Counted from the stretch's first letter, positions 27,902 through 35,330 are shown. The stretch: DNA of 64,000 bases from CAXXIC01 sp049315325 (GCA_049315325.1 JBMOKJ010000006.1:124001-188000), one strand, 5' to 3'. Notes: generated from the sequence alone by a model not told the origin. Translations and numbers: made by a program.

Positions 27902-29356
27902 ATGAAAAAATTGGCAGATATTGGGCTGATTGGTCTTGCCGTAATGGGTGAGAATTTAGTTTTGAATATGGAAAGCAAAGGCTTTACCGTAGCAGTGTTT
28001 AACCGTTCGGTGGATAAAGTGGATAAATTTATCGCTGGTCGTGGTGCTGGAAAGAACTTCATCGGAGCACACTCTATTGAAGAGCTTTGTGCTTCATTAG
28101 AGCGCCCACGCAAAGTAATGATGCTCGTGAAAGCAGGACAAGCGGTTGACGATTTTATCGAATTGTTGTTGCCTCATCTCGAAGAGGGTGACATCATTAT
28201 TGATGGTGGAAATACCCATTTCCCAGATACAATTCGCCGTGCAAAATACGTTGAAAGCAAAGGTTTGCTTTTTGTTGGGTCAGGTGTTTCTGGTGGTGAA
28301 GAAGGTGCATTGAAAGGCCCTTCGATGATGCCGGGTGGCTCTCCTGCAGCATGGCCTGCAATTAAAGATATTTTCCAAGCTGTTTCTGCGAAAGTAGACG
28401 GTGGCGTTCCTTGCTGCGACTGGGTTGGCGAAGGTGGCGCAGGTCATTTCGTGAAAATGGTTCACAACGGTATCGAGTATGGTGATATGCAGATTATCTG
28501 CGAAGCTTATCAAGTGATGAAAGATTTGCTTGGACTCAATGCTGACGAAATACACCAAGTTTTCAAAGAATACAACGAAGGCGATTTAGATTCTTATTTG
28601 ATTGAAATCACCCGTGATATCATGGGCTACCGTGACGAAAACGGAGAAGCGTTGGTTGAAAAAATTCTGGATACAGCAGGGCAAAAAGGTACTGGCAAAT
28701 GGACAGGTGTTTCGGCGCTTGATCTTGGTATTCCATTGACTTTGATTGGCGAATCTGTGTTTGCACGTTGTTTATCTGCTCAAAAAGATATTCGTGTGAA
28801 AGCATCGAAAGTAATCAGCGGACCTGATGCATTGTTTACTGGTGATAAGAAACAGATGATTTCTGACTTGAAAGATGCATTGTTCGGAGCTAAAATCATC
28901 TCTTATGCTCAAGGTTATAATTTGATGATGGAAGCTGCGAAAGAGTACAAATGGAACCTTAACTACGGTGGCATCGCCTTGATGTGGCGTGGTGGTTGCA
29001 TTATCCGTTCTACATTCTTGGGCGATATCAAAAAAGCTTTCGATATCAATCCAAGTCTCGAAAACTTGTTGCTTGATCCTCACTTTAAAGAAATCGTTGA
29101 GAAAGCTCAAGCCGGATGGCGTCGTGTTTGTGCAACAGCATTGACCAACGGTGTGCCTGTGCCAGCTTTGACTTCAGCGCTTTGCTACTTCGACGGATTG
29201 CGTAGCGAACGCTTGCCTGCTAATTTATTGCAAGCACAACGCGACTATTTCGGTGCACACACATACGAACGCATAGACAAACCGCGTGGCGAGTTCTTCC
29301 ATACAAATTGGACTGGACGTGGTGGCGATACAGCTTCAACAACTTACGTAGTATAG
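27902..29356 (+). CDS. gnd: 6-phosphogluconate dehydrogenase, decarboxylating
   Basis: Converts 6-phosphogluconate to ribulose-5-phosphate and CO2 with reduction of NADP. The 484-residue protein has the N-terminal nucleotide motif GLAVMG (11-16), the signature GVSGGEEGALKGPSMMPGG (128-146), catalytic K185 and E192 with N189, and the C-terminal tail RGGDTASTTYV that reaches into the partner subunit. It is full length. No glucose-6-phosphate dehydrogenase lies nearby, so in this cluster its substrate may come from phosphorylated gluconate. A terminator follows at once. Confidence 0.97.
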   Translation: MKKLADIGLIGLAVMGENLVLNMESKGFTVAVFNRSVDKVDKFIAGRGAGKNFIGAHSIEELCASLERPRKVMMLVKAGQAVDDFIELLLPHLEEGDIIIDGGNTHFPDTIRRAKYVESKGLLFVGSGVSGGEEGALKGPSMMPGGSPAAWPAIKDIFQAVSAKVDGGVPCCDWVGEGGAGHFVKMVHNGIEYGDMQIICEAYQVMKDLLGLNADEIHQVFKEYNEGDLDSYLIEITRDIMGYRDENGEALVEKILDTAGQKGTGKWTGVSALDLGIPLTLIGESVFARCLSAQKDIRVKASKVISGPDALFTGDKKQMISDLKDALFGAKIISYAQGYNLMMEAAKEYKWNLNYGGIALMWRGGCIIRSTFLGDIKKAFDINPSLENLLLDPHFKEIVEKAQAGWRRVCATALTNGVPVPALTSALCYFDGLRSERLPANLLQAQRDYFGAHTYERIDKPRGEFFHTNWTGRGGDTASTTYVV

Positions 29357-29359
29357 TTA

Positions 29360-29395
29360 TTTGGGGGGCAACTTTGTTTGTCTCCCAAAATTTTT
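29360..29395 (+). terminator. Terminator after gnd
   Basis: A stem formed by TTTGGGGGG (29360-29368) and TCTCCCAAA (29381-29389), with one or two G-U pairs, is followed by an A and five T. It lies 3 nt past the gnd stop and separates gnd from the kdgK promoter. Confidence 0.75.
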
Positions 29396-29400
29396 AATAT

Positions 29401-29422
29401 TTTGCGCAATCGGTTGCGCAAA
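29401..29422. promoter_or_regulatory. Palindrome at the kdgK promoter, candidate operator
   Basis: TTTGCGCAA and TTGCGCAAA flank TCGG, with a CpG at the dyad centre. The right half-site contains the TTG that serves as -33 element for kdgK. Lack of a T-run argues against it being a terminator. The binding protein is unknown; the half-site differs from the TGTGT palindrome at uxaC. Confidence 0.55.
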
Positions 29423-29443
29423 TCTAAAATATGCGTATATTTG
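29414..29443 (+). promoter_or_regulatory. Promoter of kdgK
   Basis: TTG (29414-29416), a 19-nt spacer and TATATTTG (29436-29443) fit the Bacteroidota consensus. The start codon lies 33 nt further on, so kdgK and the genes after it can be transcribed apart from uxaC-gnd. Confidence 0.7.
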
Positions 29444-29476
29444 CACTCTAAATCTGCAAATACTAATCCAAATAAA

Positions 29477-30517
29477 ATGAAGAAAGTTGTAACCTTTGGA
29501 GAGATTATGCTCCGCCTAGCCACACCAGGCTACCAACGTTTTGTACAAGCAACTGAGTTTACTGCTACTTATGGCGGTGGAGAAGCTAACGTTGCTGTCT
29601 CTTTGGCAAACTACGGATTGAACGCTGAGTTCGTGACTCGCTTACCGAAAAACGACATTGCGACTGCTTGTTTGTCAAGTCTGCACAAATACAGTGTGAA
29701 AACGAACAACGTGATTTACGGTGGCGATCGCCTCGGAATCTACTTCCTCGAAACCGGTGCTGTAGCGCGAGCCAGCAAAGTGGTTTACGACCGTGCCAAT
29801 TCTTCGATTGCTGACATCAAACCAGGTATGATTAACTGGCGCGAAGTGCTGAAAGATGCTCAGTGGTTTCACTGGACAGGTATTACTCCTGCACTTTCGC
29901 AAGGTGCTGCCGATGCGTGTCTCGAAGCCATCAAAGTGGCAAACGAAATGGGTGTAACTGTTTCTACCGACCTGAACTTCCGCAAAAACCTTTGGAAATA
30001 TGGCAAAACAGCGTCTGAAGTGATGCCTGCTTTGGTCGAAGGTTGCGACGTGATCTTAGCAAACGAAGAGGATGCCGAAATGGTGTTCGGTATTAAACCC
30101 GAAGGTTTCGACGTGACAGCTACTTCTGGTCATGTAGATGCTGCCGAATTCGAATCGGTTTGCAAACAAATGATGGTTAAATTTCCTCGTGCTAAGAAAG
30201 TTATCATAACTTTGCGCGGATCTATCAACGCCAACCACAATACATGGGCAGGCGTGCTTTACGATGGCAAAACGTTGTATCAATCACCACAATACGACAT
30301 CACGCACATCGTAGATCGTGTAGGTGGAGGCGACTCATTCATGGGCGGTTTGGTGTATGGTTTGATTTCTTACACCGGCGACGATCAAAAAGCGCTTAAC
30401 TTTGCAGTAGCAGCTTCTTGCCTCAAACATACCATCTATGGCGATTTCAACCTCGTAACAGTTGACGAAGTAGAGAAACTGATGGGCGGCGACGCGTCGG
30501 GTAGAGTCTCTAGATAA
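29477..30517 (+). CDS. kdgK: 2-keto-3-deoxygluconate kinase
   Basis: Phosphorylates KDG to KDPG. The start at 29477 (MKKVVTFGEIMLRL) is chosen because the upstream frame overlaps the promoter and palindrome. The 346-residue PfkB kinase has the substrate loop YGGGEANVAVSLA at 32-44, STDLNFRKNLW (163-173), ILANEEDAEMVFG (193-205) and the catalytic RVGGGDSFMGG with D286. It is the canonical copy, compared with the variant kinase at 23766. The aldolase for its product follows after a small four-helix-bundle gene. Confidence 0.93.
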   Translation: MKKVVTFGEIMLRLATPGYQRFVQATEFTATYGGGEANVAVSLANYGLNAEFVTRLPKNDIATACLSSLHKYSVKTNNVIYGGDRLGIYFLETGAVARASKVVYDRANSSIADIKPGMINWREVLKDAQWFHWTGITPALSQGAADACLEAIKVANEMGVTVSTDLNFRKNLWKYGKTASEVMPALVEGCDVILANEEDAEMVFGIKPEGFDVTATSGHVDAAEFESVCKQMMVKFPRAKKVIITLRGSINANHNTWAGVLYDGKTLYQSPQYDITHIVDRVGGGDSFMGGLVYGLISYTGDDQKALNFAVAASCLKHTIYGDFNLVTVDEVEKLMGGDASGRVSR

Positions 30518-30549
30518 TTTACAATTTAGCAATTTACAATTTACAATTC
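30516..30549 (+). repeat. Left heptamer array flanking four-helix-bundle gene 2
   Basis: Units AATTTAC (30516), AATTTAG (30523), AATTTAC (30531) and AATTTAC (30538) run almost without gaps from the last codon of kdgK. Bases 30534-30549 are exactly complementary to 30591-30606, so a 16-bp hairpin with a 41-nt loop can form. Confidence 0.65.
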
Positions 30550-30583
30550 ATCGAGAATATTTCTCTCATTCTAGCTTTTTGGC

Positions 30584-30591
30584 TATTTTTG
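30584..30591 (+). promoter_or_regulatory. -7 box in front of four-helix-bundle gene 2
   Basis: TATTTTTG fits TAnnTTTG and sits at the base of the hairpin loop, 36 nt before the start codon. The -33 region is a weak match. Copy 1 of the gene has a box at a similar distance. Confidence 0.45.
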
Positions 30592-30626
30592 AATTGTAAA
30601 TTGTAATTGTTTTAATTGTAATAAAT

Positions 30627-30995
30627 ATGACAACAGCAGAATTAAAGAGCCGATTCAGAGCTTTCTCCGTCAGAATCGTCAAGATGGTAGATAAACTGCC
30701 GAACACGATTGCAGGCAGAGCTTTAGGTGCACAAATTATTCGTTCTGGAACATCACCTGGTGCCAACTACAATGCCGCTTGTATTGCGAAGTATGATAGA
30801 GACTTTATCAATAAACTGAAAATGGTGGAAGAAGAACTCGACGAAACCATCTATTGGTTAGATTTGATTGGTGCAACTGAGTTGATTAAACCTGAACTAC
30901 TTGTAGAGCTAGATAAAGAAGCCAAAGAACTGTTGTCTATAATTGTAAAATCAATCATTACCAAACGAAAGAAGCTATCCGCTACCCAGTTGTAA
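30627..30995 (+). CDS. Four-helix-bundle protein of the S23 family, copy 2
   Basis: A 122-residue paralogue of the gene at 26332, sharing the opening MTT(A/D)ELK, the block IIRSGTSPGANYNAA and INKLKMVEEELDETIYWLDL. It lies between kdgK and eda, again in a heptamer-bounded insert with its own -7 box. Nothing in the sequence links it to uronate chemistry; it more likely entered the operon as a cassette. The function of the family outside rRNA intervening sequences and diversity-generating retroelements is unknown. Confidence 0.9.
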   Translation: MTTAELKSRFRAFSVRIVKMVDKLPNTIAGRALGAQIIRSGTSPGANYNAACIAKYDRDFINKLKMVEEELDETIYWLDLIGATELIKPELLVELDKEAKELLSIIVKSIITKRKKLSATQL

Positions 30996-31020
30996 GTTGT
31001 AAATAATAAAATTGTAAATA
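30992..31020 (+). repeat. Right heptamer array flanking four-helix-bundle gene 2
   Basis: GTAAGTT (30992), GTAAATA (30999) and GTAAATA (31014) are inverted relative to the left array. The gene's stop codon lies inside the first unit. The eda start follows 3 nt after the array. Confidence 0.55.
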
Positions 31021-31023
31021 AAA

Positions 31024-31689
31024 ATGGCACGTTTTTCGAAAATAGAAGTCATCTCAGCGATGAAAGAGACAGGCATGGTGCCTGTGTTCTACCACAAAGA
31101 TATAGAAGTAGCGAAGAATGTAGTGAAAGCATGCTACGAAGGCGGCGTTCGAGTGTTTGAATTTACCAATCGCGGTGACTTTGCACACGAAATATTCGCA
31201 GAATTGAGTAAATTTGCTGCCAAAGAGTGCCCCGAAATGATTATGGGTATCGGCTCTATAGTTGATGCACCTACCGCTTCGTTGTACATTCAGTTGGGAG
31301 CCAACTTTATCGTAGGTCCGCTTTTCAACCCCGATGTGGCCAAAGTGAGCAACCGTCGTTTGGTACCTTATTCACCCGGTTGCGGTTCGGTCTCTGAAGT
31401 CGGATTTGCACAAGAGATGGGCTGCGACGTGTGTAAAGTATTCCCAGGCGATGTGTTGGGTGCAGGTTTCGTAAAAGGACTGAAAGCACCAATGCCGTGG
31501 TCGAACCTGATGGTGACTGGCGGTGTGAAACCCGAAGAGGCTAACCTCAAAATGTGGTTCGAAGCCGGTGTTACCTGCGTAGGGATGGGCTCAAACTTGT
31601 TTCCTGCCGAGGCTATCAAATCAGGGAATTGGAAAGCGATTACCGACCTTTGCATCAATGCATTGGCAATTATACAAAAAGTGAAGTAA
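31024..31689 (+). CDS. eda: KDPG / 4-hydroxy-2-oxoglutarate aldolase
   Basis: Splits 2-keto-3-deoxy-6-phosphogluconate into pyruvate and glyceraldehyde-3-phosphate, the last specific step of the uronate route. The 221-residue TIM barrel has FEFTNRG with E46 as general acid/base, and CDVCKVFPGD with K138 as the Schiff-base lysine. Residues GPLFNPDVAK and YSPGCGS form the substrate pocket. Length is close to the usual 210-220. It is followed 40 nt later by the transporter gene. Confidence 0.94.
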   Translation: MARFSKIEVISAMKETGMVPVFYHKDIEVAKNVVKACYEGGVRVFEFTNRGDFAHEIFAELSKFAAKECPEMIMGIGSIVDAPTASLYIQLGANFIVGPLFNPDVAKVSNRRLVPYSPGCGSVSEVGFAQEMGCDVCKVFPGDVLGAGFVKGLKAPMPWSNLMVTGGVKPEEANLKMWFEAGVTCVGMGSNLFPAEAIKSGNWKAITDLCINALAIIQKVK

Positions 31690-31729
31690 CAACAATCTTT
31701 CTATCTAAAACTATGTAAAACCTTATCTT

Positions 31730-33070
31730 ATGAATGCACAAAAAATGACGAAATACAGATGGATGATTGCCAGCCTGTTGCTTTTTGCTACTACGATTAA
31801 TTATATGGATCGTAATGTAATTGGATTTTTAAAACAGTATTTTTGTTCACCAGAAGGATTCGGATGGTCTCCTTTGCAATTTTCTTATGTTACTACGCTA
31901 TTTACAATTTTCTACGCTGGCTTTACCCTTTTTGCAGGTGCTATTGTTGATAAAATAGGCACAAAGTTAGGGCTAGCAATATCCTTAATTATATGGTCTT
32001 TATTTGGCATGTTGAATGCTTTTGCTGGTAAAACGGTTGCATTACATGTGATTATTCGAAGCCTTTTTGGTGCAGGAGAAGCAGGTAACTTTCCCGCCTC
32101 AATAAAGACTGTAGCAGAATGGTTCCCTAAAAAAGAACGTGCTTTGGCTACTGGGATTTTTAACTCAGGATCAAATCTTGGAGCAATGATTTCTGCATTA
32201 TTTGTACCTTGGTGCTTAGTCTATTTTGGTGCTGATTTAGGGTGGAAACTTGCATTCATTATTACAGGAGCTATTGGTTTTGTTTGGTTAATATTTTGGT
32301 TTCTGCTTTACGATACTCCAAAAGCGATGAAAGCAAAAGGTGTTTTATCTCAGGCTGAATACGACTATATTCATAGCGATAAGGATGAGCCGATTTTATC
32401 AGATAACGAGGTGAAGCAAAAAGTCTCTTGGTTTAAACTTTTGACTTACAAACAGACTTGGTCTTTTTTCTTCGGGAAGTTTATGACAGATGGTGTTTGG
32501 TGGTTTTTCTTGTTTTGGACTCCTGATTATTTAAAGCAGCAATTCGATATTTCACCGATAGTGCAAGGATATCTTTATTTTATTATTCTAGGTGTTGCAA
32601 TTTTTGGTAGTGTGTTCGGTGGTAGCATTCCTATGTTTTTTATGAATAAAGGTTGGGCGACGTATAAAGCCCGTATGACCTCAATGTTGCTAATTGCCTT
32701 TGCTCCTTTACTCATTTTGTCTGTTCAGCTCTTTTCTGCAGAAGGTGTATTTGAAAAAACAACTGCTATTACATTGGCTGTAGTAATACTTTGTATTTGT
32801 GCAGCAGCTCATCAGGCATGGTCTGCTAATCTTTTCACCACTGTGTCTGATATGTTTCCAAAAAAAGCAGTAGGCTCAGTAACGGGGATTGGTGCTGCCG
32901 CAGGAGGCTTAGGGGGAGCAATGATGCAACTTCTTGCTGGTTCGCTTAATACCTTCTTTCCAACAAAAGCCTATTTCTTCCTTTTTATTATCTGTGGTGT
33001 TTCTTACCTCATTGCGTGGGGGATTATGAAAACGTTGGTACCAAAACATACTCCAATTACCGATTTATAA
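31730..33070 (+). CDS. ExuT-like hexuronate transporter (MFS, anion:cation symporter family)
   Basis: A 446-residue inner-membrane protein with about twelve membrane segments. The MFS motif appears as GAIVDKIGTKLG (about 71-82), and NYMDRNVIG in the first helix plus RSLFGAGEAGNFPASIKTVAEWFPKKERALATGIF (about 112-146) are typical of the hexuronate/aldonate branch. It most likely brings glucuronate or galacturonate into the cell with protons. The gene ends the cluster and is followed by a strong terminator. Mannonate or another sugar acid is an alternative substrate. Confidence 0.88.
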   Translation: MNAQKMTKYRWMIASLLLFATTINYMDRNVIGFLKQYFCSPEGFGWSPLQFSYVTTLFTIFYAGFTLFAGAIVDKIGTKLGLAISLIIWSLFGMLNAFAGKTVALHVIIRSLFGAGEAGNFPASIKTVAEWFPKKERALATGIFNSGSNLGAMISALFVPWCLVYFGADLGWKLAFIITGAIGFVWLIFWFLLYDTPKAMKAKGVLSQAEYDYIHSDKDEPILSDNEVKQKVSWFKLLTYKQTWSFFFGKFMTDGVWWFFLFWTPDYLKQQFDISPIVQGYLYFIILGVAIFGSVFGGSIPMFFMNKGWATYKARMTSMLLIAFAPLLILSVQLFSAEGVFEKTTAITLAVVILCICAAAHQAWSANLFTTVSDMFPKKAVGSVTGIGAAAGGLGGAMMQLLAGSLNTFFPTKAYFFLFIICGVSYLIAWGIMKTLVPKHTPITDL

Positions 33071-33090
33071 TCTGTAATTAAACATAAACG

Positions 33091-33124
33091 AAAGGTGTAG
33101 CACTATTTTGCTACACCTTTTTTT
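33091..33124 (+). terminator. Terminator of the uronate cluster
   Basis: A perfect 12-bp stem (AAAGGTGTAGCA at 33091-33102, complement at 33109-33120) with a 6-nt loop runs into seven T. Confidence 0.92.
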
Positions 33125-33135
33125 GTTTGATACCG

Positions 33136-33165
33136 TTGCGGAATGAATCTGAATGACTATTTTTG
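33136..33165 (+). promoter_or_regulatory. Promoter of the DUF3467-desaturase unit
   Basis: TTG (33136-33138), a 19-nt spacer and TATTTTTG (33158-33165) match the consensus. The first start codon is 46 nt downstream. Confidence 0.75.
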
Positions 33166-33211
33166 CCGATAATAACAACTCATTCTTGAAACCAAACATA
33201 GATAAACCACA

Positions 33212-33508
33212 ATGGAAAATCAAATTGAAATCGAACTATCGGAAGAGGTAGCACAAGGCATTTACACCAATTTAGCGGTCATCACACACTCCAGTTCAGA
33301 ATTTGTGCTCGACTTTGTGCGCATGATGCCGGGAGTGCCCAAAGCACAAGTGAAAACACGCCTCGTGATGAGTCCCGAGAATGCGAAACGATTGCTCTTC
33401 GCTTTAGGCGAGAATGTGTCGAAGTACGAAGCGAAATACGACGAAATCCGTCTTCACGACGATGTGCAGCAAATCCCCACCATCTTAGGTGCTGGAGGAA
33501 AAGCATAA
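33212..33508 (+). CDS. DUF3467 family protein
   Basis: A 98-residue acidic cytoplasmic protein. The family core reads IELSEEVAQGIYTNLAVITHSSSEFVLDFVRMMPGVPKAQVKTRLVMSPENAKRLL, covering residues 7-64, with a beta-beta-helix pattern. The family is widespread in Bacteroidota and its biochemical role is not known. It starts 46 nt after a good promoter and ends 22 nt before the desaturase, so the two are probably co-transcribed; no functional link is known. Confidence 0.88.
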   Translation: MENQIEIELSEEVAQGIYTNLAVITHSSSEFVLDFVRMMPGVPKAQVKTRLVMSPENAKRLLFALGENVSKYEAKYDEIRLHDDVQQIPTILGAGGKA

Positions 33509-33530
33509 AAATAAATAGATAGGCATCCGA

Positions 33531-34487
33531 ATGATAGATCTAAAAGAGGATAAATTTTGTTGGTCGGATGAGCGAGAACCTCATTTCAAACGACGGAAAG
33601 CGATATTGACGAAATATCCCGAGGTAAAAAGGCTTGTTGGGCCCGACATTAAACTGGCATTAGCAACTCTGTTTTTGGTCAGTTTCCAATTGACATCTGC
33701 CATCTATGCCAATCGGTTACTCGATTTGCAGTTTGGGCTTCTTTGGTATGCTTTGGCAGTCTATATTGTAGGTGCTACAGTCACTCACGCACTCTTTTTA
33801 GCCATTCACGAGATTACGCACAACATGGCGTTTAAGAAAGAGACACCGAACAATTGGTTGGCGCTCTTTGCCAATATTCCAATTGTGTTTCCCTACGCCA
33901 TCTCATTCAAAGCATACCACACGATGCACCACCGCCAGCAAGGTGTCGATGGCATCGATGTCGATGTGCCGTCATACAACGAAGTGAAGGTGTTTCAAGG
34001 GACGATAGGAAAGCTCCTTTGGGCGTTCATCCAAATTCTCTTTTATGCACTCCGACCGTTCTTTGTCTATCCATTGAAACCCGACAAATGGTTGATTACC
34101 AATATTATATTCCAGTTTTCGGTCATCGGCGTGTTCATCTGGTTTGCCGGATGGTATGCGCTGCTTTATCTGCTATTAGCTGATTTTATTGCCGGTAGTC
34201 TACACCCCATATCGGGGCATTTCGTTGCTGAACATTACATCTTCAAAGAGGGGCAAGAGACCTATTCTTACTACGGGTGGTTGAATATTTTTGCATTCAA
34301 TGTGGGGTATCACAACGAACATCACGATTTTCCAAGTATCCCCGGCAGCCGTTTGCCTCAGCTTCGCAAAATGGCTCCCGACTTCTACGACAACCTCTAT
34401 ATCCACAAGTCGTGGGTAAATGTGCTGGTACAGTTTATCATCAATCCCAACTTGGGGCTGTACTCTCGCATGAAGCGAAGGGCATAG
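33531..34487 (+). CDS. Membrane desaturase closely resembling sphingolipid delta-4 (dihydroceramide) desaturase
   Basis: A 318-residue di-iron membrane desaturase. The three histidine boxes are H93-E-I-T-H97, H130-T-M-H133-H134 and H261-N-E-H264-H265. The N-terminus (residues 7-40, FCWSDEREPHFKRRKAILTKYPEVKRL) matches the Lipid_DES domain otherwise known from eukaryotic DEGS proteins. HPISGHFVAEHYIF, QETYSYYG, FNVGYHNEHHDFP and the C-terminal YSRMKR match human DEGS1 nearly residue for residue as I recall it. Four to six membrane segments are visible. It should introduce a double bond into a long-chain base or acyl chain; Bacteroidota make dihydroceramides, so ceramide formation is the obvious proposal. 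Actual substrate is unproven. Confidence 0.87.
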   Translation: MIDLKEDKFCWSDEREPHFKRRKAILTKYPEVKRLVGPDIKLALATLFLVSFQLTSAIYANRLLDLQFGLLWYALAVYIVGATVTHALFLAIHEITHNMAFKKETPNNWLALFANIPIVFPYAISFKAYHTMHHRQQGVDGIDVDVPSYNEVKVFQGTIGKLLWAFIQILFYALRPFFVYPLKPDKWLITNIIFQFSVIGVFIWFAGWYALLYLLLADFIAGSLHPISGHFVAEHYIFKEGQETYSYYGWLNIFAFNVGYHNEHHDFPSIPGSRLPQLRKMAPDFYDNLYIHKSWVNVLVQFIINPNLGLYSRMKRRA

Positions 34488-34520
34488 ATTTTACTCAGAA
34501 TTAATTGAGAAAATTAATAA

Positions 34521-34562
34521 AAAGAGAGTGAGAATCAAACTATGATTTTCACTCTCTTTTTT
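34521..34562 (+). terminator. Terminator after the desaturase gene
   Basis: A 17-bp stem with one G-U pair (34521-34537 with 34542-34558) and a 4-nt loop is followed by a T-run. Confidence 0.88.
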
Positions 34563-34602
34563 GCTTGTTCTCTATTTATTTGTAAACAAGAGATAGATTT
34601 AG

Positions 34603-34633
34603 TTGTGTACTCCATTAATAATCTCTATCTTTG
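34603..34633 (+). promoter_or_regulatory. Upstream promoter P1 of the ribosomal super-operon
   Basis: TTG (34603-34605), a 20-nt spacer and TATCTTTG (34626-34633) fit the Bacteroidota consensus, about 138 nt before rpsL. Confidence 0.7.
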
Positions 34634-34677
34634 CACCGTTTTTCGGCTAAAAAGAGCAACATTTTTTGGATAAGTAG

Positions 34678-34707
34678 TTGATTATTCGAAAATAATGTCT
34701 ATTTTTG
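34678..34707 (+). promoter_or_regulatory. Second promoter P2 of the ribosomal super-operon
   Basis: TTG (34678-34680), a 19-nt spacer and TATTTTTG (34700-34707) lie 74 nt downstream of P1 and 63 nt before rpsL. Tandem promoters are usual for ribosomal operons. Confidence 0.7.
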
Positions 34708-34770
34708 CCGTCCGTTTTCGTATAATAGAAACAAAGTATAAATAAATCAAAAGTTTAAAGTTCTAAAGAA

Positions 34771-35178
34771 ATGCCTACAATTCAGCAATTAGTTAGAAAA
34801 GGACGAGTTAGCTTGGTGGATAAAAGTAAGGCTCCAGCGTTAGATTCATGTCCTCAAAGACGTGGAGTTTGCGTGAGAGTATATACTACTACTCCAAAAA
34901 AACCTAATTCGGCCATGCGTAAAGTTGCGCGTGTACGTTTGACTAACGGTAAAGAGGTGAACTCTTACATTCCGGGAGAAGGACACAATTTGCAAGAACA
35001 CTCAATCGTATTGGTTCGTGGTGGTCGTGTGAAAGACCTTCCAGGGGTACGTTACCACATCGTTCGCGGTACCTTAGATACAGCAGGTGTAACGAAACGT
35101 ACACAACGTCGTTCTAAATATGGTGCTAAGCGTCCGAAACCAGGTCAAGCTCCAGCAGCAGCAGGCAAAAAGAAATAA
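34771..35178 (+). CDS. rpsL: Ribosomal protein S12
   Basis: Decoding-centre protein of the small subunit, 135 residues against 124 in E. coli because of a basic C-terminal tail ending KPGQAPAAAGKKK. The conserved loops TPKKPNSA (K43, K44) and GGRVKDLPG (K88, D89) are unchanged, the form normally linked with streptomycin sensitivity. First gene of the str-S10-spc-alpha super-operon, 63 nt after promoter P2. Confidence 0.98.
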   Translation: MPTIQQLVRKGRVSLVDKSKAPALDSCPQRRGVCVRVYTTTPKKPNSAMRKVARVRLTNGKEVNSYIPGEGHNLQEHSIVLVRGGRVKDLPGVRYHIVRGTLDTAGVTKRTQRRSKYGAKRPKPGQAPAAAGKKK

Positions 35179-35330
35179 CTAACGCCAGCGCTAGAGATTA
35201 AAAAAAATTAGTATTAAAGCTCGTTTGAGTTTTTGATAGGCTCACTAAAGGTTGAGTAAATGATCCCAGCGGGGTGATTTGAAGATAATTTGAAAGCAAC
35301 CAAAAACAAGAACACAATTTTTTTGAAAAA
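35179..35330 (+). other. rpsL-rpsG spacer, possible control region
   Basis: A 152-nt gap inside an otherwise tight operon. A short hairpin TGAG/CTCA surrounds 35226-35244, and GATCCCAGCGGGGTGATTT stands out as a GC-rich patch in AT-rich sequence. In E. coli, S7 binds the equivalent spacer to regulate its own synthesis; whether that holds here is not shown by sequence alone. Confidence 0.35.

Noticed and set aside
29378..29476. N-terminal extension of kdgK
   Set aside because: The segment carries the promoter, the dyad and part of the gnd terminator; family proteins start at MKKVVTFGEI-like sequence.
34488..34770. Possible small RNA gene before rpsL
   Set aside because: The segment is explained by the desaturase terminator and two ribosomal promoters.
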